A program made the position numbers and the translations under genes. This document shows positions 8,748 through 16,381 of a stretch of DNA of 64,000 nucleotides, in pieces. The DNA is from Methylobacterium adhaesivum (GTDB taxonomy: Bacteria; Pseudomonadota; Alphaproteobacteria; Rhizobiales; Beijerinckiaceae), in assembly GCF_022179065.1 (NCBI RefSeq), contig NZ_BPQD01000039.1, positions 1-64,000 of the forward strand, given 5' to 3'. A model generated the notes under the pieces. That model saw nothing but the letters and a program-made list of their open reading frames with translations, did no database searches and was not told where the DNA came from. How positions within the stretch are numbered: position 1 is the stretch's first letter; every line of letters begins with the position of its first letter.

Positions 8748-8813
8748 CCACCCCGGCAGCATTCGGTTCCACGTCGATGGGCGGCTTTCCAGGTCGTCTG
8801 TTCTCGTCCCGCC

Positions 8814-9452
8814 TCAGCGGTTGGCCGTCGTGATGGGCGATGTGACACCCCCGAGGGACACCCAGGCCACGGCATCCGTGCCCTCGCGCTTGATGAAGGT
8901 GTAGCCGGTCCGGTGCCAGGGCAGGACGGTGTTGGTCTTGTTGTCGAGGATGAAGTCGCCCCGGTCGGTGATGAGGGTGAGCACCGCGTGGCCCTCGCCC
9001 TTCTCGTCGATGACCACGGTCATCCGCATGGCCCGACGCGGCAGGCCGGCCTCGGCCAGGAGCTTGCGCTTGAGGAGCTGGAAATCCTCGCAATCGCCCG
9101 AGCCGTCCTCGGCCAGATCCCAGCGATCCGCCGATCCCCAATGATCGAGGTCGGTGACCGGCTTGATCCGGGTGTTCACCCGGCCGTTCACCGTGGTGAT
9201 GAGGTTCCAGGTGGCGGGGGTGAGGGCGATCCGTGTCGGCTCGTTGGCGTTGATGGCACATTCGGCCGCGTAGCGCTCGCAGAAGGTGACCCAGGCGGCG
9301 ATGGGTCGGGCGGCTCCCACGGGCGCCGCGAGGGTCGCGGGGGCGGGCAGGGCCGGAAGGCTCGCCACCGTCTGGGCATTGGGAAGCGTCGAACTGAACG
9401 CCGTCGCCAGAACCGTCAGGGCCGCCACAGCAACCGATTTCATCCCACGCAT
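8814..9452 (-). CDS. LapG-type periplasmic transglutaminase-like cysteine protease (copy B)
   Basis: A 212-residue paralogue of the next gene. The start at ATG 9452 gives a clean signal peptide (MRGMKSVAVAALTVLATA, cleaved before QTVAS). Catalytic Cys, His and Asp are all conserved in GDCEDFQLLKRK, GEGHAVLTL and FILDNK. The region from PVTDLDHWG to the terminal TANR aligns without gaps to copy A, while the N-terminal thirds differ. This indicates an older tandem duplication rather than a recent one. The substrate is unknown; the family cleaves exported proteins in the periplasm. Confidence 0.85.
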   Translation of the reverse strand: MRGMKSVAVAALTVLATAFSSTLPNAQTVASLPALPAPATLAAPVGAARPIAAWVTFCERYAAECAINANEPTRIALTPATWNLITTVNGRVNTRIKPVTDLDHWGSADRWDLAEDGSGDCEDFQLLKRKLLAEAGLPRRAMRMTVVIDEKGEGHAVLTLITDRGDFILDNKTNTVLPWHRTGYTFIKREGTDAVAWVSLGGVTSPITTANR

Positions 9453-9785
9453 CGCAGCCCCCGCGTCATTCAACGCTGTCACGTTGACGTGCCGGCCACT
9501 GCGCGGCGCTGAAGCCGATGCGCGCAATTTTATCGAATGGGGCCCTGCATCCGGTTCATCCGCGACAGGCCCAATTCACCGCTTCCTCGATCGTTCATAA
9601 TTGCGCATCGCGATTCACAAAGTGGATACCATCGCGCCCGGCCGGCCCGTTCGGCGCCGCCGAGACTCGGGGAAACAAGAAAAAGGCCCGATGCGATGTC
9701 CGCGACCGCAAGGATCGGGGACATCGCATCGGGCCTGTGGGGTCACGTCCTTCGCCCAGACCGCTGGGGTCTCGGCGCGAGGGCC
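9453..9785. other. Intergenic region between LapG-like copy B and the PilZ gene
   Basis: About 330 bases without a convincing gene. It holds the terminator of the PilZ gene (9677-9736). The sequence at 9580-9640 is less GC-rich and may hold the promoter of copy B; I do not see a CtrA-like site here. Confidence 0.5.
9677..9736 (-). terminator. Rho-independent terminator of the PilZ gene
   Basis: On the minus strand an 18-bp perfect stem (arms 9719-9736 and 9684-9701, loop 17 bases) is followed directly by a T-rich tract (complement of 9677-9683). It starts about 50 bp after the PilZ gene's stop. Confidence 0.85.
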
Positions 9786-10412
9786 TTAAAGCCGGATACC
9801 CTCATGGAACAGGTCGGCGGAGATCGGCAGCAGAAAGCGTACGCCGATGCCGCCCTCGAAATGGCGCACCACCCGCCCAGGGGTCCGACCGACGACGACG
9901 CTGCTGTCCAGGGCGGGAGAGAGACTGCAGGCGATGGCCGCCCCCGACAGGGACACGTCGATGATCTGAGCCGGAATCTCACGTCCGGCCTCGAGGCGCA
10001 GGATCACGGCCGGCTGGGTGGGCTTGAGGCGCTCATGGGTTCGCCCCTCGGGCAGGCCGAGGCTCTTATGGTTGGCGAGCCACGTGAGCTGCGAGGCGAT
10101 CTTCTCGCGCTTGCGCGAGGTCGAGCCCAGGCGCGCGGCGAACCCGTCGGGTAGGAGGCGCACGATGACGCCTTCCAGGCGCCCGATCTGTTCGAGATAG
10201 ACCACCACGCGTTCGCCGGGCTGTCCCGCTTCGACGCAGGTCAGGCGTACGCCGCCCGGTGACATGTCCACGGTCTGACACGGGAATTCCCGGCGGTCCG
10301 ACAACATGTAACGCCCGAGCAGCGCGACTTTGACGCGCTGATGCCGGCGCCTGTCCGACGCACGGATGCCACGCGTCAGCTTTGCCTCGGGGTGCACGAG
10401 ATCCTCAAGCAT
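9786..10412 (-). CDS. Tandem PilZ-domain protein, predicted c-di-GMP receptor
   Basis: A 208-residue soluble protein with two PilZ domains. The first has RRHQR at 22-26 and DMSPGG; the second has RTHER near residue 122 and DVSLSG. RxxxR plus D/NxSxxG are the two c-di-GMP-binding motifs of PilZ, and both are intact in each domain. No signal peptide or catalytic domain is fused, so it is probably an adaptor. It is a monocistronic unit ended by a strong terminator. Being next to two LapG-like proteases, which in other bacteria act under c-di-GMP control, makes a shared surface-attachment role attractive but unproven. Confidence 0.85.
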   Translation of the reverse strand: MLEDLVHPEAKLTRGIRASDRRRHQRVKVALLGRYMLSDRREFPCQTVDMSPGGVRLTCVEAGQPGERVVVYLEQIGRLEGVIVRLLPDGFAARLGSTSRKREKIASQLTWLANHKSLGLPEGRTHERLKPTQPAVILRLEAGREIPAQIIDVSLSGAAIACSLSPALDSSVVVGRTPGRVVRHFEGGIGVRFLLPISADLFHEGIRL

Positions 10413-10555
10413 GTTCGGTCAAGGTCCGGCTCTCCGAAAGGCCGGGGAACCTTAGTCGGCCGCCGGTTACGAAAACCTTCCGCGTCCCGAGCCGGGATGA
10501 CACCGCACACGCATCTGTCGTTGGCCCGGCGCAAGGGATGCGACGGAAACCGACC

Positions 10556-11161
10556 TCACCCCCGGCCGCCGGGATGGACGAGGAGATGCCCGCGTCGGAA
10601 CGGCAGGGCGTCGTTGGCGGGAATCGGCAGGTTGCGCAGGGTATCCTCGGCATCACCGAGCGTTCTGGGCTGCGTGCCGAGCACGCGCAGGCTGGTGGTG
10701 CGCAGGTGCGTGACTGGGCGCAGGCCGAGCCAGTGCGGCACGAAATGCGGACTCAGGGCACCGAGGATGCGCGTCTGGGTCTGGCCACGGTGGCGCAGGG
10801 GAAGGAGAATGAGCTCGAGATCGATGGTCTCGTTCCGGGCCGTCGTCCCCGTCAGCCCGGCCACCATGCCGAGGGTGTCCACCGCCACGGTCTCCACGAG
10901 GCGCCAGGGATCGGCATCGGGCGCTCCCCACAGGTCTGCGAAGGCGTTGGTGCGCAGTTCGCGTCCGAAGAGGGCGCAAACGCGGGTGCCCGCCAGCCGG
11001 ATCGCCGCGCCGCTGCCGGGCACGTCGACCTCAAGAATCAGGCTGTCTGCGAGAACATTGCGGATCGCACCAGGCTCGATCTCACTGCGTTCGGGAGCGG
11101 CCCGCTCCCGGCGAAGGCCGTCCCAATAGGTGTGGAGCAGGCGACTCGTCGGATGCTTCAT
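10556..11161 (-). CDS. PAS-domain protein (PAS_5-like), no output domain
   Basis: A 201-residue protein. ATG 11161 is chosen for the CAGGA just upstream; ATG 11179 would add six residues. It resembles stand-alone PAS_5 proteins common in alphaproteobacteria: YWDGLRRERAAP near the start, a central LAGTRVCALFGREL block, then paired beta strands. No kinase or cyclase domain follows, so it may sense a ligand and act through a partner. The region between it and the rhomboid gene contains an inverted TTAACCTT repeat. Confidence 0.7.
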   Translation of the reverse strand: MKHPTSRLLHTYWDGLRRERAAPERSEIEPGAIRNVLADSLILEVDVPGSGAAIRLAGTRVCALFGRELRTNAFADLWGAPDADPWRLVETVAVDTLGMVAGLTGTTARNETIDLELILLPLRHRGQTQTRILGALSPHFVPHWLGLRPVTHLRTTSLRVLGTQPRTLGDAEDTLRNLPIPANDALPFRRGHLLVHPGGRG

Positions 11162-11292
11162 GGTGTCCTGCGGTGGCATGGCCCTGGAGGGTCTGGCGAG
11201 AGGAGTTCCATTTCGGGACACGGATGCCCGTGCGACGAAGGAATTTCGTAAGCCTGCGCACACCCTATGCCGCCGCCGGAACGGCCGCGCGC

Positions 11293-11313
11293 TTAACCTT
11301 TTCGTAAGGTTAA
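11293..11313. promoter_or_regulatory. Palindrome TTAACCTT-N5-AAGGTTAA in a divergent promoter region
   Basis: Perfect 8-bp arms with a five-base centre, between the minus-strand PAS gene (start 11161) and the plus-strand rhomboid gene (start 11410). It is an AT-rich island in high-GC DNA. The TTAA words resemble CtrA half sites, but the spacing is not the exact consensus. Confidence 0.45.
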
Positions 11314-11409
11314 CAGAATTGGGGCTCGGTGTGGGTTCAGGTCGCCGAACGGAGCCTTTCGCGCGCATGGGGCTTGCCGCATCCCTGAAAGCCCCGACAT
11401 GGTGACGCC

Positions 11410-12222
11410 ATGGATGCCATGCCCGACCTGCCGCGCCAGAACCGCGTTCCGATGTTCAACATGCCGGGCGTCGTCACCGCCTCCATCGCGGTGCTGCTGG
11501 CGATCCACGCCCTGCGCGTCTTCGTCCTGCCCGATGCCTGGGACATCTGGGCCCTCATCCATCTCGCCCTGATCCCCGGCCGCTGGACCGTAGCCATCGA
11601 CCCGTCACGGATCGAGGATCTCCTGAAGGCGGCAGGTGCCGTCGGCGACCCCGATATCGTGGGTGCGCGCGAAGTCTTTGCCCGTTACATCGTCGCCGAA
11701 CCGTCGGCCAGCCCATGGACCTTCGCGACCTATGCACTCCTGCACGGCTCGTGGACGCATGTGATCTTCAACACCGTATGGCTCGCCGCCTTCGGCTCGC
11801 CTGTGGCACGCCGTTACGGCCCCTTGCGTTACGGCGTCATCGCCCTTGTGGGCGCCGTGGCGGGAGGGGTGCTGCACGTGCTGATCGATCCGCTGAGTAC
11901 GGCGCCGCTCATCGGCGCATCGGCGGGGGTCTCGGCCCTGATGGCGGCCGCGGCCCGCTTCGTGTTCCAACCGCCGCCGGCCTACCGCGTGGCGCAGCCT
12001 TGGCAGTTGCCGCCGCCCCAGCGCCTCCAGACGATCGCGGAGCTCCTGCGCAACCGCACGGCGGTGATCTTCCTCGCCGTCTGGCTCGTGACCAACTTCC
12101 TGTTCGGCGTCATCAGCCTGCCCCTCGATGCCGAGGCGACGGCGGTGGCCTGGGACGCGCATCTCGGCGGCTTCCTCGTCGGGTTCTTCCTGCTGCCGCT
12201 CCTCGACCGGCACAGGGGCTGA
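11410..12222 (+). CDS. Rhomboid-family intramembrane serine protease
   Basis: A 270-residue protein with about six hydrophobic segments. The rhomboid catalytic dyad is visible: GASAG at 169-173 with Ser171, and His251 in AHLGGF in the last membrane helix. The WTHVIFN motif in the second helix region corresponds to the conserved rhomboid N/H block. The enzyme would cleave transmembrane substrates in the inner membrane; targets are unknown. A long loop at residues 60-90, between the first two helices, is larger than in GlpG. Confidence 0.88.
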   Translation: MDAMPDLPRQNRVPMFNMPGVVTASIAVLLAIHALRVFVLPDAWDIWALIHLALIPGRWTVAIDPSRIEDLLKAAGAVGDPDIVGAREVFARYIVAEPSASPWTFATYALLHGSWTHVIFNTVWLAAFGSPVARRYGPLRYGVIALVGAVAGGVLHVLIDPLSTAPLIGASAGVSALMAAAARFVFQPPPAYRVAQPWQLPPPQRLQTIAELLRNRTAVIFLAVWLVTNFLFGVISLPLDAEATAVAWDAHLGGFLVGFFLLPLLDRHRG

Positions 12223-12404
12223 AGGACGCGAAAACACCCGCCCCATCAGGGTTTTAAGCATTCGCGCTTGCCAGGACGGCGCGCCAGCCACACAATCGCC
12301 ACAGATGGGATCGGCGCCGAGGGGGCGCGAATCGTCCGATCGAAAATCCGTGAGCCGGGGTCAACCAGGCCGCAACGTCGCTCGTACCAGGAAGGGAATC
12401 GCCT

Positions 12405-12836
12405 ATGACCGTCGCCCGTATCCTTGCCGAGAAAGGCCGCTCCGTCGTCACGGTGGAGCCGCAGCGCACCCTCGACGAGGCCATCCATCTGCTCGCCGAG
12501 AAGCGCATCGGCGCCGTCGTCGTCAGCGATGCCGAGGGCGCGGTTCTGGGCATCCTGTCCGAGCGCGACATCATGCGCGCCCTGGCTCAACAGGGCGCGG
12601 GCGCCCTCGACGCCCTGGTCTCCGCGCACATGACCGCCGCCGTCGTCACCTGCACCCGCGACACGAGCGTCGAGGACGTGATGCACCTCATGACCGACGG
12701 CCGCTTCCGCCACGTTCCCGTCCTAGAGGCGGGCCGGCTCGCCGGCCTCATCTCCATCGGCGACGTGGTCAAGCGCCGGATCGCGGCGGTGGAGGCCGAG
12801 CATCAGGCCATGCGCGACTACATCACCATGGCGTGA
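12405..12836 (+). CDS. Two-CBS-domain protein
   Basis: A 143-residue cytosolic protein made of a CBS pair (about residues 10-65 and 77-130) and nothing else. ILSERDIMRAL and LISIGDVVKRRI are the standard CBS helix signatures. AGGAAGGGAA precedes ATG 12405. CBS pairs bind AMP, ATP or related nucleotides and regulate partners. The target here is unknown. The gene converges on the patatin gene, 30 bp away. Confidence 0.9.
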   Translation: MTVARILAEKGRSVVTVEPQRTLDEAIHLLAEKRIGAVVVSDAEGAVLGILSERDIMRALAQQGAGALDALVSAHMTAAVVTCTRDTSVEDVMHLMTDGRFRHVPVLEAGRLAGLISIGDVVKRRIAAVEAEHQAMRDYITMA

Positions 12837-12866
12837 TCGGTCGGCTGGGATTCCCGGAGTCGACAC

Positions 12867-13862
12867 TCAGCCCCTGGCCGCCGCCGACGCCACGGTGGCG
12901 CGGATGGCCGGCAGGGCGGCGCGGGCCGCTGCGCGCCCGAGGGCGATCCCCTCCGCCGCGCGGTGAAACTCGAACAGGCCCATCCCGTCGAGACACGGCG
13001 AGATCGTCGCGTCCGGCGGATCACCCGCGAGGCGCGCCCGCGAGATCTTGTCCTGCGTGATGTTGAAGGCATCGAGCATCACCCGGGCGAGGCCGGGGCT
13101 CGGCGCGCCCGGCAGGGGGCGGCTCGGGGGCGGGGGACTGGACCGCAGGAGGTTCCACGGCCGGCGTCGGCGCGGCCTCGGCGCAACCGATGCCTCCGTC
13201 GCCGGCTCGGTAGGGTCGAGGACGACCGGTCCCCCGGCCGCGCGGGGATCACCGTTGAGGTTGATGCAGATCACCACGTCCGCCCCGAGGGCACGGGCGA
13301 GAGTGACGGGCACGGGATTGACCAGGGTTCCGTCCATAAGAAGGCGGTCGCCGAGGCGCACGGGCGGGAACACGCCCGGTAGGGCGTAGGAGGCCCGCAG
13401 GGCGTCGACGAGGTTGCCCCGGGTGAGCCAGACCTCCTCGCCGGTGCCGAGGCACGTGGCGACGCTCGCGAAGCGGACCGGAAGGCCCTCGATGCGGCGG
13501 TCGGCGAGGTCGCGCTCCAGGCGTCGGCGCAGGCGGGCGCCCGCGATGAGGCCGGACCCGAGGCGAAGATCCAGGAGGCCGACGACGCGGCGCTTGGTCA
13601 GGGACAGGGCGAAGGCCTTGAGCAGACCGAGCTGGCCCGCTGCGTAGCAGCCGCCGACGACGGCGCCGATGGAGCAGCCGGTGACCACCTCCGGATGAAG
13701 GCCCGCTTCTTCCAAGACTTCGATGGCCCCGATATGCGACCAGCCCCGGGCCGAGCCGCCGCCGAGGGCAAGGCCGATGCGGGGGCCGCGCGGGGCGGCC
13801 TCCGTCACGGGCTCGACGGCGCCGGCCTCGATGCGGACCGCGCCGGACCCGTCCCAGGTCAT
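12867..13862 (-). CDS. Patatin-like phospholipase (RssA-like)
   Basis: A 331-residue protein. The oxyanion loop GGGSARG is at 34-40, the nucleophile elbow GCSIG at 62-66 (Ser64), and the catalytic Asp177 in MDGT. It has no signal peptide and likely acts on lipids at the inner membrane. A Pro/Arg-rich linker near residues 225-250 is followed by a C-terminal helical region with [13 protein letters not shown], typical of the RssA group. Its ATG overlaps the hisI stop (ATGA), so it is probably translated from the folE-hisI transcript. Confidence 0.88.
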   Translation of the reverse strand: MTWDGSGAVRIEAGAVEPVTEAAPRGPRIGLALGGGSARGWSHIGAIEVLEEAGLHPEVVTGCSIGAVVGGCYAAGQLGLLKAFALSLTKRRVVGLLDLRLGSGLIAGARLRRRLERDLADRRIEGLPVRFASVATCLGTGEEVWLTRGNLVDALRASYALPGVFPPVRLGDRLLMDGTLVNPVPVTLARALGADVVICINLNGDPRAAGGPVVLDPTEPATEASVAPRPRRRRPWNLLRSSPPPPSRPLPGAPSPGLARVMLDAFNITQDKISRARLAGDPPDATISPCLDGMGLFEFHRAAEGIALGRAAARAALPAIRATVASAAARG

Positions 13863-14293
13863 GCTGGGCCGGGCGCCCGGGACACGGCGGGGTGGAGGCG
13901 CACCGGCCCCGTCGCTCCCCCGAGTTCGACGCCGCGGTAGAAGCAATCGCGCCGGCCCGTATGGCAGCAGCCCCCGTCGCCGCCGACCGTAACGCGGATG
14001 AGCACGGCGTCCTGATCGCAATCCACCCGCATCTCGACGATGCGCTGGATCTGCCCGGACGTGGCGCCCTTGTGCCAGAGTTCGCCGCGTGAGCGCGACC
14101 AGTACCAGGCCTCGCCCGTCTCCAGGGTGCGGGCGAGGGACTCGGCGTTCATGTGGGCGAGCATGAGCACCTGCCCGTCCATTGCGTCGACGGCGATGCA
14201 GGCGATGAGGCCGTTCGCGTCGAAGCGAGGGGTGAAGACGGCTCCCTCCTCGACCTCGGACTTCGAACCCGGGGCGTCGAAAGAGATCGTCAT
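13859..14293 (-). CDS. hisI: Phosphoribosyl-AMP cyclohydrolase
   Basis: Opens the adenine ring of PR-AMP in histidine synthesis (cytoplasm). The 144-residue length suits a stand-alone HisI. Metal-binding motifs are intact: DCDQD at 91-95 and CC-HTGRRDC ending at Cys117. No HisE domain is fused. The start at 14293 lies 5 bp after the folE stop, and the end overlaps the patatin start by ATGA, so folE, hisI and the patatin gene look like one operon. Confidence 0.95.
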   Translation of the reverse strand: MTISFDAPGSKSEVEEGAVFTPRFDANGLIACIAVDAMDGQVLMLAHMNAESLARTLETGEAWYWSRSRGELWHKGATSGQIQRIVEMRVDCDQDAVLIRVTVGGDGGCCHTGRRDCFYRGVELGGATGPVRLHPAVSRAPGPA

Positions 14294-14298
14294 CGGCG

Positions 14299-15012
14299 TC
14301 AGGGCTTGTTGCGCACGAGGGTGAGGAAGCGCACCTGCTCGTTCGGATCGCTCTTGAAGGCGCCTCGGAACTGGGTGGTGATGGTGGAAACGCCGGCCTT
14401 CTGGACTCCGCGCATGGCCATGCACAGGTGCTCGGCCTCAACCATCACGGCGATGCCGCGGGGTTTGAGAATGCTCTCGATCACGTCGGCGATCTGCGCC
14501 GTCATGGTCTCCTGCGTCTGCAGGCGGCGGGCGAAGGTGTCGACCACGCGGGCAAGCTTCGACAAACCGACGACGCCCTTGACCGGATAGTAGGCGATGT
14601 GGGCGAGCCCCATGAACGGCACCATGTGGTGCTCGCAATGCGAGTAGAACGGGATGTCGCGCACGAGGACGATGTCCGAATAGCCTTCGACCTCCTCGAA
14701 CACGCGCTCGAGGAGCGCGTCGGCATCCTGCTCGTAGCCGCCGAACAGCTGGCCGTAGGCCTTGGCCACGCGAGCGGGGGTGTCGCGCAGGCCCTCGCGG
14801 TTCGGGTCGTCCCCGGCCCAGCGCAGGAGGGTGCGCACGGCGGCCTCGGCCTCCTCGCGGCTCGGGCGACCCGTGGCGACGGCATCGGGCACGCGCTTGG
14901 CGGAGGACGGCAAGGGGGCGATCTCCACGGCGGGAATCGGCACAGGCGCATTGTCGTTGCGCAGGCCGTTCAGGGACGCGGCATGTGCCGCGTCGGGAAT
15001 CTTCTCAGCCAT
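14299..15012 (-). CDS. folE: GTP cyclohydrolase I
   Basis: Converts GTP to 7,8-dihydroneopterin triphosphate, the first step of folate and tetrahydromethanopterin-type pterin synthesis. Zinc ligands are Cys126 and His129 in SHCEHH and Cys197 in HLCMAMRG; the QTQE motif lies at 166-169. The start at 15012 is selected for GGAGG eight bases upstream. Starts at 15069 or 15102 would lengthen an already non-conserved 50-residue N-terminus. Pterin supply matters in a methylotroph, since C1 transfer uses tetrahydrofolate and tetrahydromethanopterin. Confidence 0.94.
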   Translation of the reverse strand: MAEKIPDAAHAASLNGLRNDNAPVPIPAVEIAPLPSSAKRVPDAVATGRPSREEAEAAVRTLLRWAGDDPNREGLRDTPARVAKAYGQLFGGYEQDADALLERVFEEVEGYSDIVLVRDIPFYSHCEHHMVPFMGLAHIAYYPVKGVVGLSKLARVVDTFARRLQTQETMTAQIADVIESILKPRGIAVMVEAEHLCMAMRGVQKAGVSTITTQFRGAFKSDPNEQVRFLTLVRNKP

Positions 15013-15358
15013 CCGCGAATCCTCCGTCTCGGTCAGGCGGTAGGAAAGGGACTTGAGCGCGGCATCCATGGCATCTTCCGCCCGAGCGATCCGGGTCGTC
15101 ATCGTGTTGCTGTCGGGCTTGGCATACATCGTCGAACCATTGCCGTTTGGGGCTTCGGCCGGCGGGGACACCCTGGCCGCAGGCGCGATCCCGGCCGTGG
15201 GCACAGCCCGGATCGACGATCCGCCTCCTCGCGAAACGGTGCGTGGGCGCCTATATCGTCGTAATCGCGCCGCCGCGCAATGCAGGCGGCGCGGATCAGA
15301 CAACCGGGACCGGACGCCGGCTTCACGCGAGGCCGTCCCCGCCGTGAGGACGCCGCCC
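15013..15358. other. Divergent intergenic region between folE and the Fe-S scaffold-like gene
   Basis: About 345 bases if folE starts at 15012. The folE-proximal 90 bases stay open in the folE frame and could be coding if an upstream start is used. Around 15245-15285 there is a less GC-rich stretch (TATATCGTCGTAAT) that may hold a promoter. I see no RNA gene or clear operator. Confidence 0.4.
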
Positions 15359-15802
15359 ATGCTCGACGACATCTACAACCGTCGCATCCTCGAACTCGCC
15401 GCCGACATTCCCCATCTCGGGCGCCTGCCCACGCCCGACGCCAGCGCGACCGTCCACTCGAAGCTGTGCGGCTCCACCGTCACCGTCGACCTCTGCGTCG
15501 CGGACGGGGTCGTCACGGATTTCGCCCACGCGGTGAAGGCGTGTGCCCTCGGACAGGCCTCGTCCTCGATCATGGCCCGTCACGTGATCGGCGCCACGAC
15601 GCAGGACCTCCGGGCAGTCCGCGAGGCCGTGCGGTCGATGCTGAAGGAAAACGGCCCGGCGCCGGAAGGCCCCTGGTCGGATCTCGCCGTGCTGGAGCCC
15701 GTCCGGGACTACAAGGCCCGCCACGCCTCGACGCTCCTGACCTTCGACGCCGTGGTCGACGCGCTGGATCAGGTCGCCGCCAGGGCCCAGGCTGCTGAAT
15801 AA
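15359..15802 (+). CDS. Iron-sulfur cluster scaffold-like protein (NifU/IscU N-terminal fold)
   Basis: A 147-residue protein starting at ATG 15359. It keeps the IscU-type pattern around two of the three ligand cysteines: Cys in [10 protein letters not shown] and Cys in [12 protein letters not shown]. The third, usually near the C-terminus, is not obvious. It also starts [14 protein letters not shown], as in the family. Such proteins in Hyphomicrobiales are annotated as iron-sulfur cluster assembly scaffolds, but a true scaffold role is not assured. yidD follows 4 bp downstream. Confidence 0.75.
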   Translation: MLDDIYNRRILELAADIPHLGRLPTPDASATVHSKLCGSTVTVDLCVADGVVTDFAHAVKACALGQASSSIMARHVIGATTQDLRAVREAVRSMLKENGPAPEGPWSDLAVLEPVRDYKARHASTLLTFDAVVDALDQVAARAQAAE

Positions 15803-15806
15803 GGCC

Positions 15807-16145
15807 ATGGTCCGCCGCGCGGCCCATTGGGCGATCCGGGGCTACCAGCTCACGCTGTCGGGCCTAATCGGGCGGCAATGCCGACACTGGCCCTCCTGCT
15901 CGGACTACACCGACGAGGCGATCCGCCGGCATGGACTCTGGCCCGGCGGCTGGATTGGGTTCTCGCGCATCTGCCGGTGCGGACCTCTCGGCACTCACGG
16001 CATCGACCTCGTGCCCGAGACATTGCCCAAGGGGGCAGGGTGGGCCACGCCCTGGCGCTACGGCCGCTGGCGGAGCGTCAACGCACCGCCCGCACCCTTG
16101 GCGCGCGAGACGGCGGAAGACCTACCGGTTGCCCTCACAGACTAG
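15807..16145 (+). CDS. yidD: Membrane protein insertion efficiency factor YidD
   Basis: A 112-residue protein with the YidD signature: GYQLTLSGLIGRQCRHWPSC followed by SDYTDEAIRRHG and a WIGFSRICRC block. It is thought to assist YidC-dependent insertion of inner-membrane proteins. The tail after residue 75 is longer than in E. coli YidD (about 85 residues). It begins 4 bp after the scaffold-like gene, so the two are co-transcribed. Confidence 0.88.
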   Translation: MVRRAAHWAIRGYQLTLSGLIGRQCRHWPSCSDYTDEAIRRHGLWPGGWIGFSRICRCGPLGTHGIDLVPETLPKGAGWATPWRYGRWRSVNAPPAPLARETAEDLPVALTD

Positions 16146-16381
16146 CGCGACACCTTATGGACGATCCGCGAGCCACGGCGTCAGGATTCTCCGAACTCTT
16201 CAAATACCGCAACATAAACAATCCGAAAACAAATATTCCCAGCGTTTAGAGCTAGAATTATTTCAATTCAGCACTCATAGAATCATAATATTCCTTGAAA
16301 TTTTGCCCATTGGGACTTGAGAAACGATCCGCTTTGGTATTTTGACCGATCTCCGCCCTTCGGCATTCCAGGGAGTCTGTC

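Noticed and set aside
16245-16265. Possible Irr/Fur-like iron box before the TonB receptor
   Set aside because: TTTAGAGCTAGAATTA shares only part of the Irr consensus and is not a clean palindrome.
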